Shown here: one piece after another, positions 1 to 6,629 of the stretch
Position numbering within the stretch: position 1 is the first letter of the stretch
How the letters are laid out: each line of letters begins with the position of its first letter
Assembly: GCA_948482865.1 (NCBI GenBank)
Contig: CAOMHR010000010.1
Span: 1-19,345, forward strand
DNA length: 19,345 nt
Direction of reading: 5' to 3'
From: Christensenellaceae bacterium
GTDB taxonomy: Bacteria; Bacillota; Clostridia; Christensenellales; Borkfalkiaceae
Notes under the pieces: generated by a model
The model's input: the letters and a program-made list of their open reading frames with translations, nothing else
Told to the model about the DNA's origin: nothing
Database searches by the model: none
Position numbers and translations under genes: made by a program

Positions 1-23
1 CCAAAAGAAATTAAGTTTTTTAA

Positions 24-92
24 GGAGAGCGGGCGGATGCGGAGCATTCGTCGTACCGAAGCGCAGTGCGCTTACCGCTCTGCCATCTCTCC
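24..92 (-). tRNA. tRNA-like RNA element, aberrant (isotype unassigned)
   Basis: Read on the minus strand, the 5' end GGAGAG pairs with the 3' end CTCTCC, and the 5' part (GGCAGAGCGGT) matches the D-arm region of serine-type tRNAs. The 3' half does not fit a canonical tRNA: there is no GTTCGAATC-like T-loop and no encoded CCA. Instead there are two other hairpins: AAGCGCA/TGCGCTT (59-73) and GAATGC/GCATCC with one mismatch (35-49). A perfect-spaced promoter lies just upstream, so it is probably transcribed. It could be a degenerate tRNA, a divergent tRNA, or another structured small RNA. I cannot assign an anticodon with confidence; TCG in a CTTCGGT loop is possible, but its stem does not pair. 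Confidence 0.35.
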
Positions 93-111
93 AAAGTGAT
101 TACAGTTAAAA

Positions 112-140
112 ATTATACAACAGCGGCGGATAAAAGTCAA
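112..140 (-). promoter_or_regulatory. Promoter for the tRNA-like element
   Basis: On the minus strand TTGACT (140-135) and TATAAT (117-112) are separated by exactly 17 bases. The predicted start is near 105, 13 bases before the tRNA-like element. The promoter begins at the base following the comFC stop codon, so the RNA is probably transcribed independently of the upstream operon. Confidence 0.75.
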
Positions 141-890
141 TTATTCTTTTGGCTTTTCAGCCGTCTTTTTTTCTTTGAACGGTTTAAATTCAACGGAAGC
201 CACGGCGGCAAAGTAAACGCATTTTGCACCGGCTTCCAGTAGTTTTTTACAGGCGGCGTCTGCCGTCGCGCCCGTAGTTAAAACGTCGTCTATAAGTAAA
301 ATTGTTTTGTCTTTAATCAGCTTGCGGTCGTTTACCTTAAAACAATCTGCAAGGTTAGTCGCGCGTTCCTTTTTGGAAAGACTTTTCTGCGCCGCGGTTT
401 CTTTCGCTTTTAAAAGTCCGTCTTTGAGTACGGGAATCTGCGTACGGTCCGAAATGCTTTTTGCCAGAAGTTCCGCCTGATTATAACCGCGTTTATGTAT
501 GGACTTTTTAGTCATAGGTATGTAAACAATGCAGTCGGCTTTTGGCAAATTTTCGAGTTTCCGGCAGATAAGGTCGGCAAAATATTCTTTTAAATATCCG
601 CATCCGTTTTTGTATTTTGCGATAAGCGCGACCGCGCCGCCGTTGTAGACGAGCGGGGATATTGCCTTTTTGAAGCGCGGGGTTGTCGCCTTGCATTCAA
701 GACAGATTTCGGGACGGTCGGTTTTTCTGCCGCATACCGGACAGGTTGTCCCGTTGTTGAAAGTTACCGTCTTCAAGCAGGTCGGACAGATGTTGCCGTC
801 GAAAGTTTCAATCCCGCAAATGTCGCAAGTGAACGATTTAGGGAAGAACATATCGGACAGAATTTTTTTGAGCGCGTTAATTTTAGACAT
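141..890 (-). CDS. comFC: ComF family phosphoribosyltransferase-like protein
   Basis: The 249-residue protein has the ComFC layout. An N-terminal cysteine-rich zinc-binding region holds CDIC (22-25), CPTC (35-38), CPVC (50-53) and CLEC (63-66). A type I phosphoribosyltransferase fold follows, with KRGYNQAELLA (133-143) and the PRPP-binding motif ILLIDDVLTTGAT (197-209). In naturally competent bacteria ComFC acts in DNA uptake/processing; many Bacillota carry it without the full competence set, so the role here is open. It is third in the SAM-riboswitch operon, starting 3 bases after the metK stop. No Shine-Dalgarno sequence is visible (AAATAATAAATG), so translation is probably coupled to metK. 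The C-terminus ends in a lysine-rich tail. Confidence 0.9.
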   Translation of the reverse strand: MSKINALKKILSDMFFPKSFTCDICGIETFDGNICPTCLKTVTFNNGTTCPVCGRKTDRPEICLECKATTPRFKKAISPLVYNGGAVALIAKYKNGCGYLKEYFADLICRKLENLPKADCIVYIPMTKKSIHKRGYNQAELLAKSISDRTQIPVLKDGLLKAKETAAQKSLSKKERATNLADCFKVNDRKLIKDKTILLIDDVLTTGATADAACKKLLEAGAKCVYFAAVASVEFKPFKEKKTAEKPKE

Positions 891-893
891 TTA

Positions 894-2054
894 TTATTTT
901 AAGTATTTTTTCAAATCCTGTGCTTTGTCAAGTCTTTCCCACGGCAATCCGTTTTTACCGAAATGTCCGTAAGCCGCCGTTTGCAAAAAGATGGGCGCGC
1001 GGAGCCCCAGTTTTTCGATAATGGAGTAGGGGCGCAAATCGAATTCGCGCACTACGATATCCGCAATTTCGCCATCGCTGAGTTTGCCTGTTCCGTAAGT
1101 GTCTACGAACACGGAAACGGGGTGGGACACGCCTATTGCGTAAGCCACCTGAAGCTGCACTTCGTCGCAAAGTCCTGCGGCAACAAGATTTTTGCATATA
1201 TATCTCGCCATATACGCCGCCGAACGGTCTACTTTCGTGGGGTCTTTGCCCGAGAAAGCTCCGCCGCCGTGCGCGCATCTGCCGCCGTAGGTGTCTACTA
1301 TGATTTTTCTGCCCGTAAGTCCGCTGTCGCCTTCGGGACCGCCTATTTCAAACCTGCCAGTGGGGTTGATGAAATATCTGGTGTTTTCGTCTACAAGCTG
1401 CTTGGGCAGAACGCTTGCAACGTGTTTCAGAATATCTTCTTTTAAAACTTCTTGCGAAACTTTTTCATCGTGCTGCGCCGATATAACGACGGTATCAATG
1501 CGTACGGGTTTGTTTCCATCGTATTCAACGGTGACCTGCGTCTTTCCGTCGGGGCGGAGATAGGGCAGGAGATCTGTCTTTCTTACTTCCGACAGGCATA
1601 TCGCAAGTTTATGTGAAAGTGAAATGGGCAGGGGCATAAGCTCTTCGGTTTCGCGGCAGGCGTAGCCGAACATCATACCCTGGTCGCCCGCGCCCAAAAC
1701 GTCTTCGCGCGCGCCGCCCGCTTTATTTTCGTAAGAGTTGTCAACTCCCATTGCAATGTCGGGGCTTTGGGTGTGAATGGCAACGGTGACTTTGCATTTA
1801 TCGTATGCAAAGGTGCCGAAAGTGTAGCCTATTTTTTTAATGGTTTCCCGCGCAATTTTTTCGTAATCCACGTTGGCGCAGGTGGTGACTTCGCCCATAA
1901 TCAGAAGTCTGTCGTAAGCCGCGCAACACTCTACCGCACAGCGTGCGTTTTTATCGGTTTTAAAAATTTCGTCTACGATTGCGTCGGAAATGTTGTCGCA
2001 AAGTTTGTCGGGGTGACCTTCGGTCACGCTTTCGCTTGTAAATAATTTTTTCAT
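894..2054 (-). CDS. metK: S-adenosylmethionine synthetase
   Basis: Full-length MetK (386 residues, normal for the family), which makes S-adenosylmethionine from methionine and ATP in the cytoplasm. Visible signatures are the substrate-binding region TEGHPDKLCDNISDA (11-25), the MetK signature GAGDQGMMFGYA (121-132), and the phosphate-binding GGGAFSGKDPTKVDRSAAY in the central-C-terminal part. The start is fixed by AAGGA formed by the last codons of the upstream acetyltransferase, whose stop lies 2 bases before the ATG, so the two genes are translationally tight. It lies downstream of a SAM-I-clan riboswitch with a terminator, the expected feedback control for SAM synthesis. Confidence 0.97.
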   Translation of the reverse strand: MKKLFTSESVTEGHPDKLCDNISDAIVDEIFKTDKNARCAVECCAAYDRLLIMGEVTTCANVDYEKIARETIKKIGYTFGTFAYDKCKVTVAIHTQSPDIAMGVDNSYENKAGGAREDVLGAGDQGMMFGYACRETEELMPLPISLSHKLAICLSEVRKTDLLPYLRPDGKTQVTVEYDGNKPVRIDTVVISAQHDEKVSQEVLKEDILKHVASVLPKQLVDENTRYFINPTGRFEIGGPEGDSGLTGRKIIVDTYGGRCAHGGGAFSGKDPTKVDRSAAYMARYICKNLVAAGLCDEVQLQVAYAIGVSHPVSVFVDTYGTGKLSDGEIADIVVREFDLRPYSIIEKLGLRAPIFLQTAAYGHFGKNGLPWERLDKAQDLKKYLK

Positions 2055-2056
2055 TT

Positions 2057-2527
2057 TTATTCCTTTTCCAAATCGGATTTATTTGTTTTTTTGTAAAGTG
2101 AAATATATTGCGCGTCTTTGTATCCCAGCGATTTGTACAACTTCATTGCCCTATCGTTTTCACTTTCTACTTCCAGACGCACAAAGCCGTATTCGTCGCT
2201 GTTTTCAATGAATCTGAAAAACTCTTTTGCTACGCCTTTGCCGCGGAACTGCGGTTTGACGAAAAGTTCGTCCAGCCAAAGCACTCTTCCGCAGGCTTCC
2301 TGTGAAGCCGAAAGCGCGCATACGGCGTAACCCGCAACTTCCGTATCATAGCGCAGGATATAACCCTTAACTATTTCGCCGCAAATAATTTCTTTCCAGA
2401 AACTTTCGCGCCCGCTGTCGGAAATTTGCGAATTGGTAACGCCCAGAGAGTAGAACTCGCGCGACATTTCAAAATATCGGGCTTTGTCGCTTTCTTTCAT
2501 TAGCTCGGCTTTTATTACGGTAGACAT
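2057..2527 (-). CDS. GNAT family N-acetyltransferase
   Basis: A 156-residue single-domain GNAT protein. Motif A (LDELFVKPQFRGKGVAKEFF, 85-104) contains the acetyl-CoA pyrophosphate-binding Q/R-x-x-G-x-G/A pattern as QFRGKGVA, and motif B is RAMKLYKSLGYK (126-137). The substrate cannot be read from sequence. The start is set by a strong AAGGAG seven bases upstream of the ATG. It is the first gene after the SAM riboswitch and terminator, ahead of metK, so its expression should fall when SAM is abundant. That position suggests a link to methionine/SAM metabolism or simple operon hitch-hiking. No missing motif or truncation is seen. Confidence 0.9.
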   Translation of the reverse strand: MSTVIKAELMKESDKARYFEMSREFYSLGVTNSQISDSGRESFWKEIICGEIVKGYILRYDTEVAGYAVCALSASQEACGRVLWLDELFVKPQFRGKGVAKEFFRFIENSDEYGFVRLEVESENDRAMKLYKSLGYKDAQYISLYKKTNKSDLEKE

Positions 2528-2538
2528 AGTAACTCCTT

Positions 2539-2568
2539 AAAAAAATCCCGTTCGGCGCCGAACGGGAT
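2539..2568 (-). terminator. Riboswitch expression-platform terminator
   Basis: A perfect 24-base palindrome (2545-2568, arms ATCCCGTTCGGC and GCCGAACGGGAT) is followed on the minus strand by seven U residues (2545-2539). These run directly into the AAGGAG ribosome binding site of the acetyltransferase. The 5' arm UCCCGU can alternatively pair with AUGGGA at the 3' strand of aptamer helix P1 (2592-2587), giving a mutually exclusive antiterminator. This is the geometry of a ligand-OFF transcriptional switch. Confidence 0.88.
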
Positions 2569-2587
2569 AAATGACTTTATTATAATT

Positions 2588-2668
2588 CCCATAGGACGCG
2601 GCGTTAGCACCTTGCAATGCAGGTTGCTGTGTGGTCAACGAGCCGTTCTCTCGCACACTCTTTATAGG
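2588..2668 (-). promoter_or_regulatory. SAM-I-clan riboswitch aptamer
   Basis: The 81-base aptamer shows the SAM-I core on the minus strand. P1 is CCTATA (2668-2663) with TATGGG (2593-2588), followed by the conserved AAGAG. P2 is GTGTG/CACAC plus CGAG/CTCG with an internal TTGAC bulge. Then come GCAACC (2627-2622), a short P3, and AGGTGCTAA (2612-2604). The P2 loop CGG (2645-2643) can pair with CCG (2601-2599) as the expected pseudoknot. Only about ten bases separate GCTAA from the P1 3' strand, so P4 is almost absent; this points to a SAM-I/IV-type variant rather than standard SAM-I. It sits upstream of GNAT-metK-comFC, with a terminator after it. Confidence 0.85.
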
Positions 2669-2677
2669 TTTGACGGT

Positions 2678-2706
2678 ATTATAACAGCGGCTTTTAATTT
2701 TGTCAA
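2678..2706 (-). promoter_or_regulatory. Promoter of the GNAT-metK-comFC operon
   Basis: On the minus strand a perfect TTGACA (2706-2701) and a perfect TATAAT (2683-2678) are 17 bases apart, with an extended -10 TG. Transcription should start near 2671, three bases before P1 of the riboswitch. Confidence 0.9.
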
Positions 2707-2713
2707 CCAAAAC

Positions 2714-2742
2714 TTGCCTTTTGCCGCCTTTTAATTTATAAT
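2714..2742 (+). promoter_or_regulatory. Promoter of the radical SAM / ABC-F unit
   Basis: TTGCCT (2714-2719) and a consensus TATAAT (2737-2742) are 17 bases apart. The +1 position, six to seven bases past the -10, falls at about 2749, which is the A of the downstream ATG; the transcript is therefore predicted to be leaderless. It is divergent from the metK-operon promoter, and their -35 boxes are separated by only 7 bases. Confidence 0.65.
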
Positions 2743-2748
2743 ATCCGT

Positions 2749-3600
2749 ATGAATTGTAGCGTGTGTCCCGTATCCTGCGGCACGGACCGCGGAAAGACGA
2801 GCGGGGCGTGCGGGGTAAGCGGCGTAAAAATTGCAAAATATTATCTTCACCCGTTTGAAGAGCCGCCCGTATCGTTTAAAAACGGAAGCGGTTGCGTGTT
2901 TTTTTGCGGCTGTTCTTTAAAGTGCGTATTTTGCCAGAATTACGACCTTTCCCGCAACAGGCGCGGAAAAAATATTTCGGTGCGCGAACTTGCCGATATA
3001 TTTAAACGGCTTGAAGGGGACGGCGCCGAAAATATCAATCTCGTAAACCCAACGCATTATTTAAACGAAATTGAAGCCGCGCTTGAAATTTACCGTCCGC
3101 AAATCCCTGTGGTATGGAACACGCACGGATACGAAAAAATTCAAAGCCTTGAAGGGGCGGATAAATTTGTTGATATCTGGCTTACCGATTTGAAATTTAT
3201 CGACCCCGTGCTGGCAAAGCGGTATACCGCCCGCGGAGACTATGCGGACTTTGCGCTGCCTGCGGTGAAATTTATGGCGGACAAGCCTTTGAACATGCGC
3301 GAAGACGGAAAAATACTTTCGGGTTGCATAGTGCGCCATCTTGTTTTGCCGCTTGCCGCGTACGATTCGGTCAACGTCGTAAAATTTGTTTCAACCCTGC
3401 CCGAAAGCATTTATTTCAGTTTGATGGCGCAGTATACGCCATTTGGCGAAATAGAAAACTTTAAAGAACTGCAAAGAAAAATCACCCCGCGCGAATACAG
3501 CCGCGTTCTGGACGAAGCGGAAAGGTGCGGGCTTGTAAACGTGTTCATACAAAACATCGAAAGCAGCGGACGGAACTTTATCCCCGATTGGGACTATTAA
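2749..3600 (+). CDS. PflX-like radical SAM protein (COG1313)
   Basis: The 283-residue protein carries the radical SAM [4Fe-4S] motif CSLKCVFC (C55, C59, C62; CX3CX2C), preceded by FFCGC. An N-terminal cysteine cluster CSVCPVSCGTDR (3-14) plus GACG (19-22) is typical of the COG1313 group, described as homologous to pyruvate-formate-lyase activating enzymes but of unknown substrate. The N-terminal motif supports the ATG at 2749. No ribosome binding site precedes it, and the -10 box ends 6 bases before the ATG, so translation is probably leaderless. The ABC-F gene follows 27 bases later. Function in vivo is not known: it may be a glycyl-radical activase or a different radical SAM enzyme. Confidence 0.88.
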   Translation: MNCSVCPVSCGTDRGKTSGACGVSGVKIAKYYLHPFEEPPVSFKNGSGCVFFCGCSLKCVFCQNYDLSRNRRGKNISVRELADIFKRLEGDGAENINLVNPTHYLNEIEAALEIYRPQIPVVWNTHGYEKIQSLEGADKFVDIWLTDLKFIDPVLAKRYTARGDYADFALPAVKFMADKPLNMREDGKILSGCIVRHLVLPLAAYDSVNVVKFVSTLPESIYFSLMAQYTPFGEIENFKELQRKITPREYSRVLDEAERCGLVNVFIQNIESSGRNFIPDWDY

Positions 3601-3627
3601 AAGGCGTCCGCGGACAGACGGATTAAT

Positions 3628-5517
3628 ATGTTGATTTCATTGGATAACGCCGCTTTTTCTTTCGGCGGCGACTTAATATTTTCGGGCGTGACTTTTGCCT
3701 TAAACGAAGGCGAGCGTGTGGGTCTTATCGGCGCAAACGGTGAAGGTAAGACCACTCTTATCCGCCTTATTACGGGCGAGTATGCGCCTGACAGCGGAAC
3801 GGTTTTAAGGAAGAACGGCATAAAAATAGGCTGCCTTGAACAGAGCGGCGGCTATACGTGCGGCAACACCGTTTACGCCGAAATGCTCGGGATTTTCAAG
3901 GAAGAGCTTGCCGCAGTGCAAAAACTTTCAACACTTTCACACGGGCTTGCCGCAACCGAATACGCAAGCGGAGAATACAACGCGCTGTCTGCCAAAATAG
4001 AGAGCCTAAACAAATATATTTCCGCTAACGACTGTTTCAATGTTGAAATCAAAATAAAAACCGTGCTGAACGGTCTGGGGTTTGCGGACAGGTATAACCA
4101 AGTTATAGATACAATGTCTGGCGGCGAAAAGACAAGGTTGAAACTTGCCCGTCTTTTACTTGAAAATCCCGATTTGCTTATTCTGGACGAACCCACCAAC
4201 CACCTTGACATTCCGACGCTTTTTTGGCTGGAAGAGTTTTTGCAGACCTTTAACGGCGCGATATTGGTTGTTTCTCACGACAGGTTTTTTCTGGATAAAG
4301 TCACGAAAAGGACGCTTGAACTCGAAAATAAAAAATTGCTTTCGTTTGCGGGCAATTATTCAAAGTACAAAATTTTAAAGGCGGAACTTGTTGCAAGGCT
4401 TCAGAAAGAATACGAAGCGCAGGTTGAAGAGCGGGCTAAATTGCAGGATTATGTAGACAGAAATTTAGTACGCGCCAGCACCACGAAAATGGCGCAGAGC
4501 CGCAGGAAACAGCTTGAAAAAATGGAGATTTTGGAAAAGCCTTTTATTCCGCCAAAACCGCCCCAATTCAGGTTTTTATACGATACCGAACCTTATGAAA
4601 ACGCGCTTGAAATTAAAAATCTTAATTTAAAGCGCGGCGGCAAAACGCTGTTAACTTCCGCCTGCCTTGACGTAAAACGCGGCGCAAAAGTTGCGGTGTT
4701 GGGCGAAAACGGCACTGGCAAAAGCAGCCTTTTAAAGGAAATATTAAACGGCAATCCGTCAATAACCAAAGGGAGATTTGTAAAGCTTGCCTATTTCGAC
4801 CAGGAGTCGGCAAATCTTGACGGCGAAAATACGGTGTTGCAGGAGCTTTGGGAAAGGCATACGGGCTACACCCAGACCGAAGCCCGCGCCGCGCTTGCAA
4901 GGTGCGGACTTTATGCGGAAGACGCGGACAAGAAAGTCAGAACTCTGTCCGGCGGCGAGCGCGCGAAACTTGCGCTCTGCGTGCTTGAATGCGAGCGCGG
5001 AAACTTTTTGATTATGGACGAACCTACCAACCATCTTGATTTGCCTGCGCGCGAAGGGCTGGAAAGGTCTTTAAAAGAGTTTTGCGGAACCCTTATTTTC
5101 GTTTCGCACGACAGGTATTTTATTTCCGCTCTTGCCCAAAGCGTTGCCGAGATAGAAAACGGTTCGCTCAAAGTTTACGGCGGCGGTTACGAAAATTATC
5201 TTTCGGAAAAAAAGAAAATTGCCGATTGTAAAAATTTGGCAGAAATATCCGAAAAGCAGAAAACTGCGCAGATAGAGCGGGAGAGCAGTTACCGTTCCAA
5301 AAAAGAGCGGGCGGAAGAAGAGCGCAAAAAACAGCTTGCAAAGCAGATTGAACGTGAAATTTACGCGCTTGAAAAGGAAGAAGAGCAGATAAATTTGCTC
5401 CTTGCGCAGCCTGAAACCGCTTCGGATTACGTAAAGGTCGGTCAGCTTGCGGCAAGGCTTGACGGAATAAAAATACAATTGGATACTCTTTACAAACAGT
5501 ATGAAACCGTGCTATAA
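3628..5517 (+). CDS. ABC-F family ribosomal ATPase
   Basis: The 629-residue protein has two ABC ATPase domains and no membrane segments, as in ABC-F proteins that act on the ribosome. Domain 1 has Walker A GANGEGKT (35-42), signature MSGGEKTRL (163-171) and Walker B LLILDEPTNHLD (183-194). Domain 2 has Walker A GENGTGKS (359-366), signature LSGGERAKL (440-448) and Walker B FLIMDEPTNHLD (460-471). The charged linker at about 250-305 is the site of the P-site-tRNA-interacting motif in this family. A C-terminal charged coiled coil (about 525-629) suggests the Uup/YdiF/YfmR side of the family. Resistance function cannot be inferred. The ribosome binding site is weak (GGATTAATATG). Confidence 0.93.
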   Translation: MLISLDNAAFSFGGDLIFSGVTFALNEGERVGLIGANGEGKTTLIRLITGEYAPDSGTVLRKNGIKIGCLEQSGGYTCGNTVYAEMLGIFKEELAAVQKLSTLSHGLAATEYASGEYNALSAKIESLNKYISANDCFNVEIKIKTVLNGLGFADRYNQVIDTMSGGEKTRLKLARLLLENPDLLILDEPTNHLDIPTLFWLEEFLQTFNGAILVVSHDRFFLDKVTKRTLELENKKLLSFAGNYSKYKILKAELVARLQKEYEAQVEERAKLQDYVDRNLVRASTTKMAQSRRKQLEKMEILEKPFIPPKPPQFRFLYDTEPYENALEIKNLNLKRGGKTLLTSACLDVKRGAKVAVLGENGTGKSSLLKEILNGNPSITKGRFVKLAYFDQESANLDGENTVLQELWERHTGYTQTEARAALARCGLYAEDADKKVRTLSGGERAKLALCVLECERGNFLIMDEPTNHLDLPAREGLERSLKEFCGTLIFVSHDRYFISALAQSVAEIENGSLKVYGGGYENYLSEKKKIADCKNLAEISEKQKTAQIERESSYRSKKERAEEERKKQLAKQIEREIYALEKEEEQINLLLAQPETASDYVKVGQLAARLDGIKIQLDTLYKQYETVL

Positions 5518-5541
5518 TGGTTATACAGGGGACTGTAAATT

Positions 5542-6582
5542 ATGGAAGAGAAAAAGAACGAAATAGAAAAGCCCGCGGAAGAAAAGGCAATCCGTCACAC
5601 TATTAATGCGGAAGAAACCTTTACGCTTGCCAAGGACGTTTTCGATATCAGATGTTTCGTAAAAAACGTATATAACAACCGTGCGGTCATTGCCCGCAGG
5701 CTGAACTTGTTTTCGCTTATAGTCAGCCTCGTTTTTACCGTGGTCTATATGGCGTATATTATGTTCACCGGCATAATCGACCATATCAATAAGGGCGGCG
5801 CAATTCTGCTGTACGTCGTAATCGGCGTGTATGCGGCGGTTTTTCTGGTTATGCTTATAGGCATAGCCTGCGGCGCTTCGGCAAAGACGAAAAACGTGAA
5901 AACCATCAAAAAAATGCTTTCGGTCTGCCGTCTTATAGTGCGCCTTTTGTCGCTGGGACTTACAATAACGGCTCTCGCATTGGTAATGCAGGGCGGCGAT
6001 TTTACGGCGCAGCACATTGCAATAGATATCGTGCTTGTAATATTTTCGGTATTCTGTCTGATAATAGCGCTAACGCCGCTTATTGCGGGCGGTCTTGCAA
6101 AACTTGCAAGGTGGCTTTTGTCCCCCGTTAAAATCAAATATCACTTTTCCGCCGTCGCGCTTGAATGGTACGAGATTGTCGTAACCGAAGACGGCAACGG
6201 CAAAACAGTTAAAAAAATTTCGCAGAAATATTATGACGATATAGGCAGATGCCTTGACAATTATTTAATTCCGTTGCTGGGCAAGAAATACGTAAACAGC
6301 ATAAAACCCGCAACAATTCTGCGCGTGGCGCAGGGCGCGCAAAGCGACAAGCTTCTTATCGAAGGCGTTTTAAAGAGTATCTTTTCTTATGCGACCGAGT
6401 GCGGTTACGTTACGTTTAACCCGTGCAAGGACCTTGAGTTTGAAGGTAGCATAGAGGAAGAAGAAAAACCCAAGTCTAAAGTAAAGGAAAAGTTTTTAAG
6501 GCTGGGCAGCAAGATAGGCAAATCGGTAATTAAAAAATATATCGATAAAAACCTTGCCGAAGGCGGTCAGGAAGCAGAATAA
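5542..6582 (+). CDS. Four-helix membrane protein with integrase core-binding-like C-terminal domain
   Basis: I do not recognise this 346-residue protein as a named family. A charged N-terminus (1-50) is followed by four hydrophobic segments at about 55-78, 85-110, 128-150 and 158-182, then a soluble part. Residues 202-300 match the pattern of the tyrosine-recombinase N-terminal SAM-like core-binding domain: FSAVALEWYE (202-211), YLIPLLGKKYVNSIKPATI (241-259), VLKSIFSYATECGYVTFNPC (276-295). The catalytic domain and its R-K-H-R-H-Y residues are absent; the protein ends in a lysine-rich tail. A true terminator and the convergent glyS follow, so this is not a broken integrase. It may be a membrane-tethered nucleic-acid or protein binder. 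The start is supported by AGGGGA upstream and lies 24 bases after the ABC-F gene. Confidence 0.75.
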   Translation: MEEKKNEIEKPAEEKAIRHTINAEETFTLAKDVFDIRCFVKNVYNNRAVIARRLNLFSLIVSLVFTVVYMAYIMFTGIIDHINKGGAILLYVVIGVYAAVFLVMLIGIACGASAKTKNVKTIKKMLSVCRLIVRLLSLGLTITALALVMQGGDFTAQHIAIDIVLVIFSVFCLIIALTPLIAGGLAKLARWLLSPVKIKYHFSAVALEWYEIVVTEDGNGKTVKKISQKYYDDIGRCLDNYLIPLLGKKYVNSIKPATILRVAQGAQSDKLLIEGVLKSIFSYATECGYVTFNPCKDLEFEGSIEEEEKPKSKVKEKFLRLGSKIGKSVIKKYIDKNLAEGGQEAE

Positions 6583-6588
6583 AATAAA

Positions 6589-6616
6589 AAGCCGCGTCGC
6601 AACAGCGACGCGGCTT
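6589..6616. terminator. Bidirectional terminator between convergent genes
   Basis: A 12-bp stem AAGCCGCGTCGC / GCGACGCGGCTT with loop AACA lies 6 bases after the membrane-protein stop and 13 bases before the glyS stop. On the plus strand it is followed by AAATTTT; on the minus strand by TTTTTATTTTATT. It should serve both genes. Confidence 0.85.
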
Positions 6617-6629
6617 AAATTTTCAGATG

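Noticed and set aside
2537..2836. Antisense ORF across the riboswitch region
   Set aside because: It spans a promoter, an aptamer and a terminator, and the translated sequence is arginine-rich without family features.
3628..5517. Antibiotic-resistance ABC-F call
   Set aside because: Motifs only show an ABC-F ATPase; the C-terminal coiled coil points to the housekeeping Uup/YdiF/YfmR side, and resistance cannot be inferred.
5542..6582. Decayed prophage integrase
   Set aside because: The frame is intact, has its own membrane helices, ends before a good terminator, and no phage genes or attachment repeats were seen.
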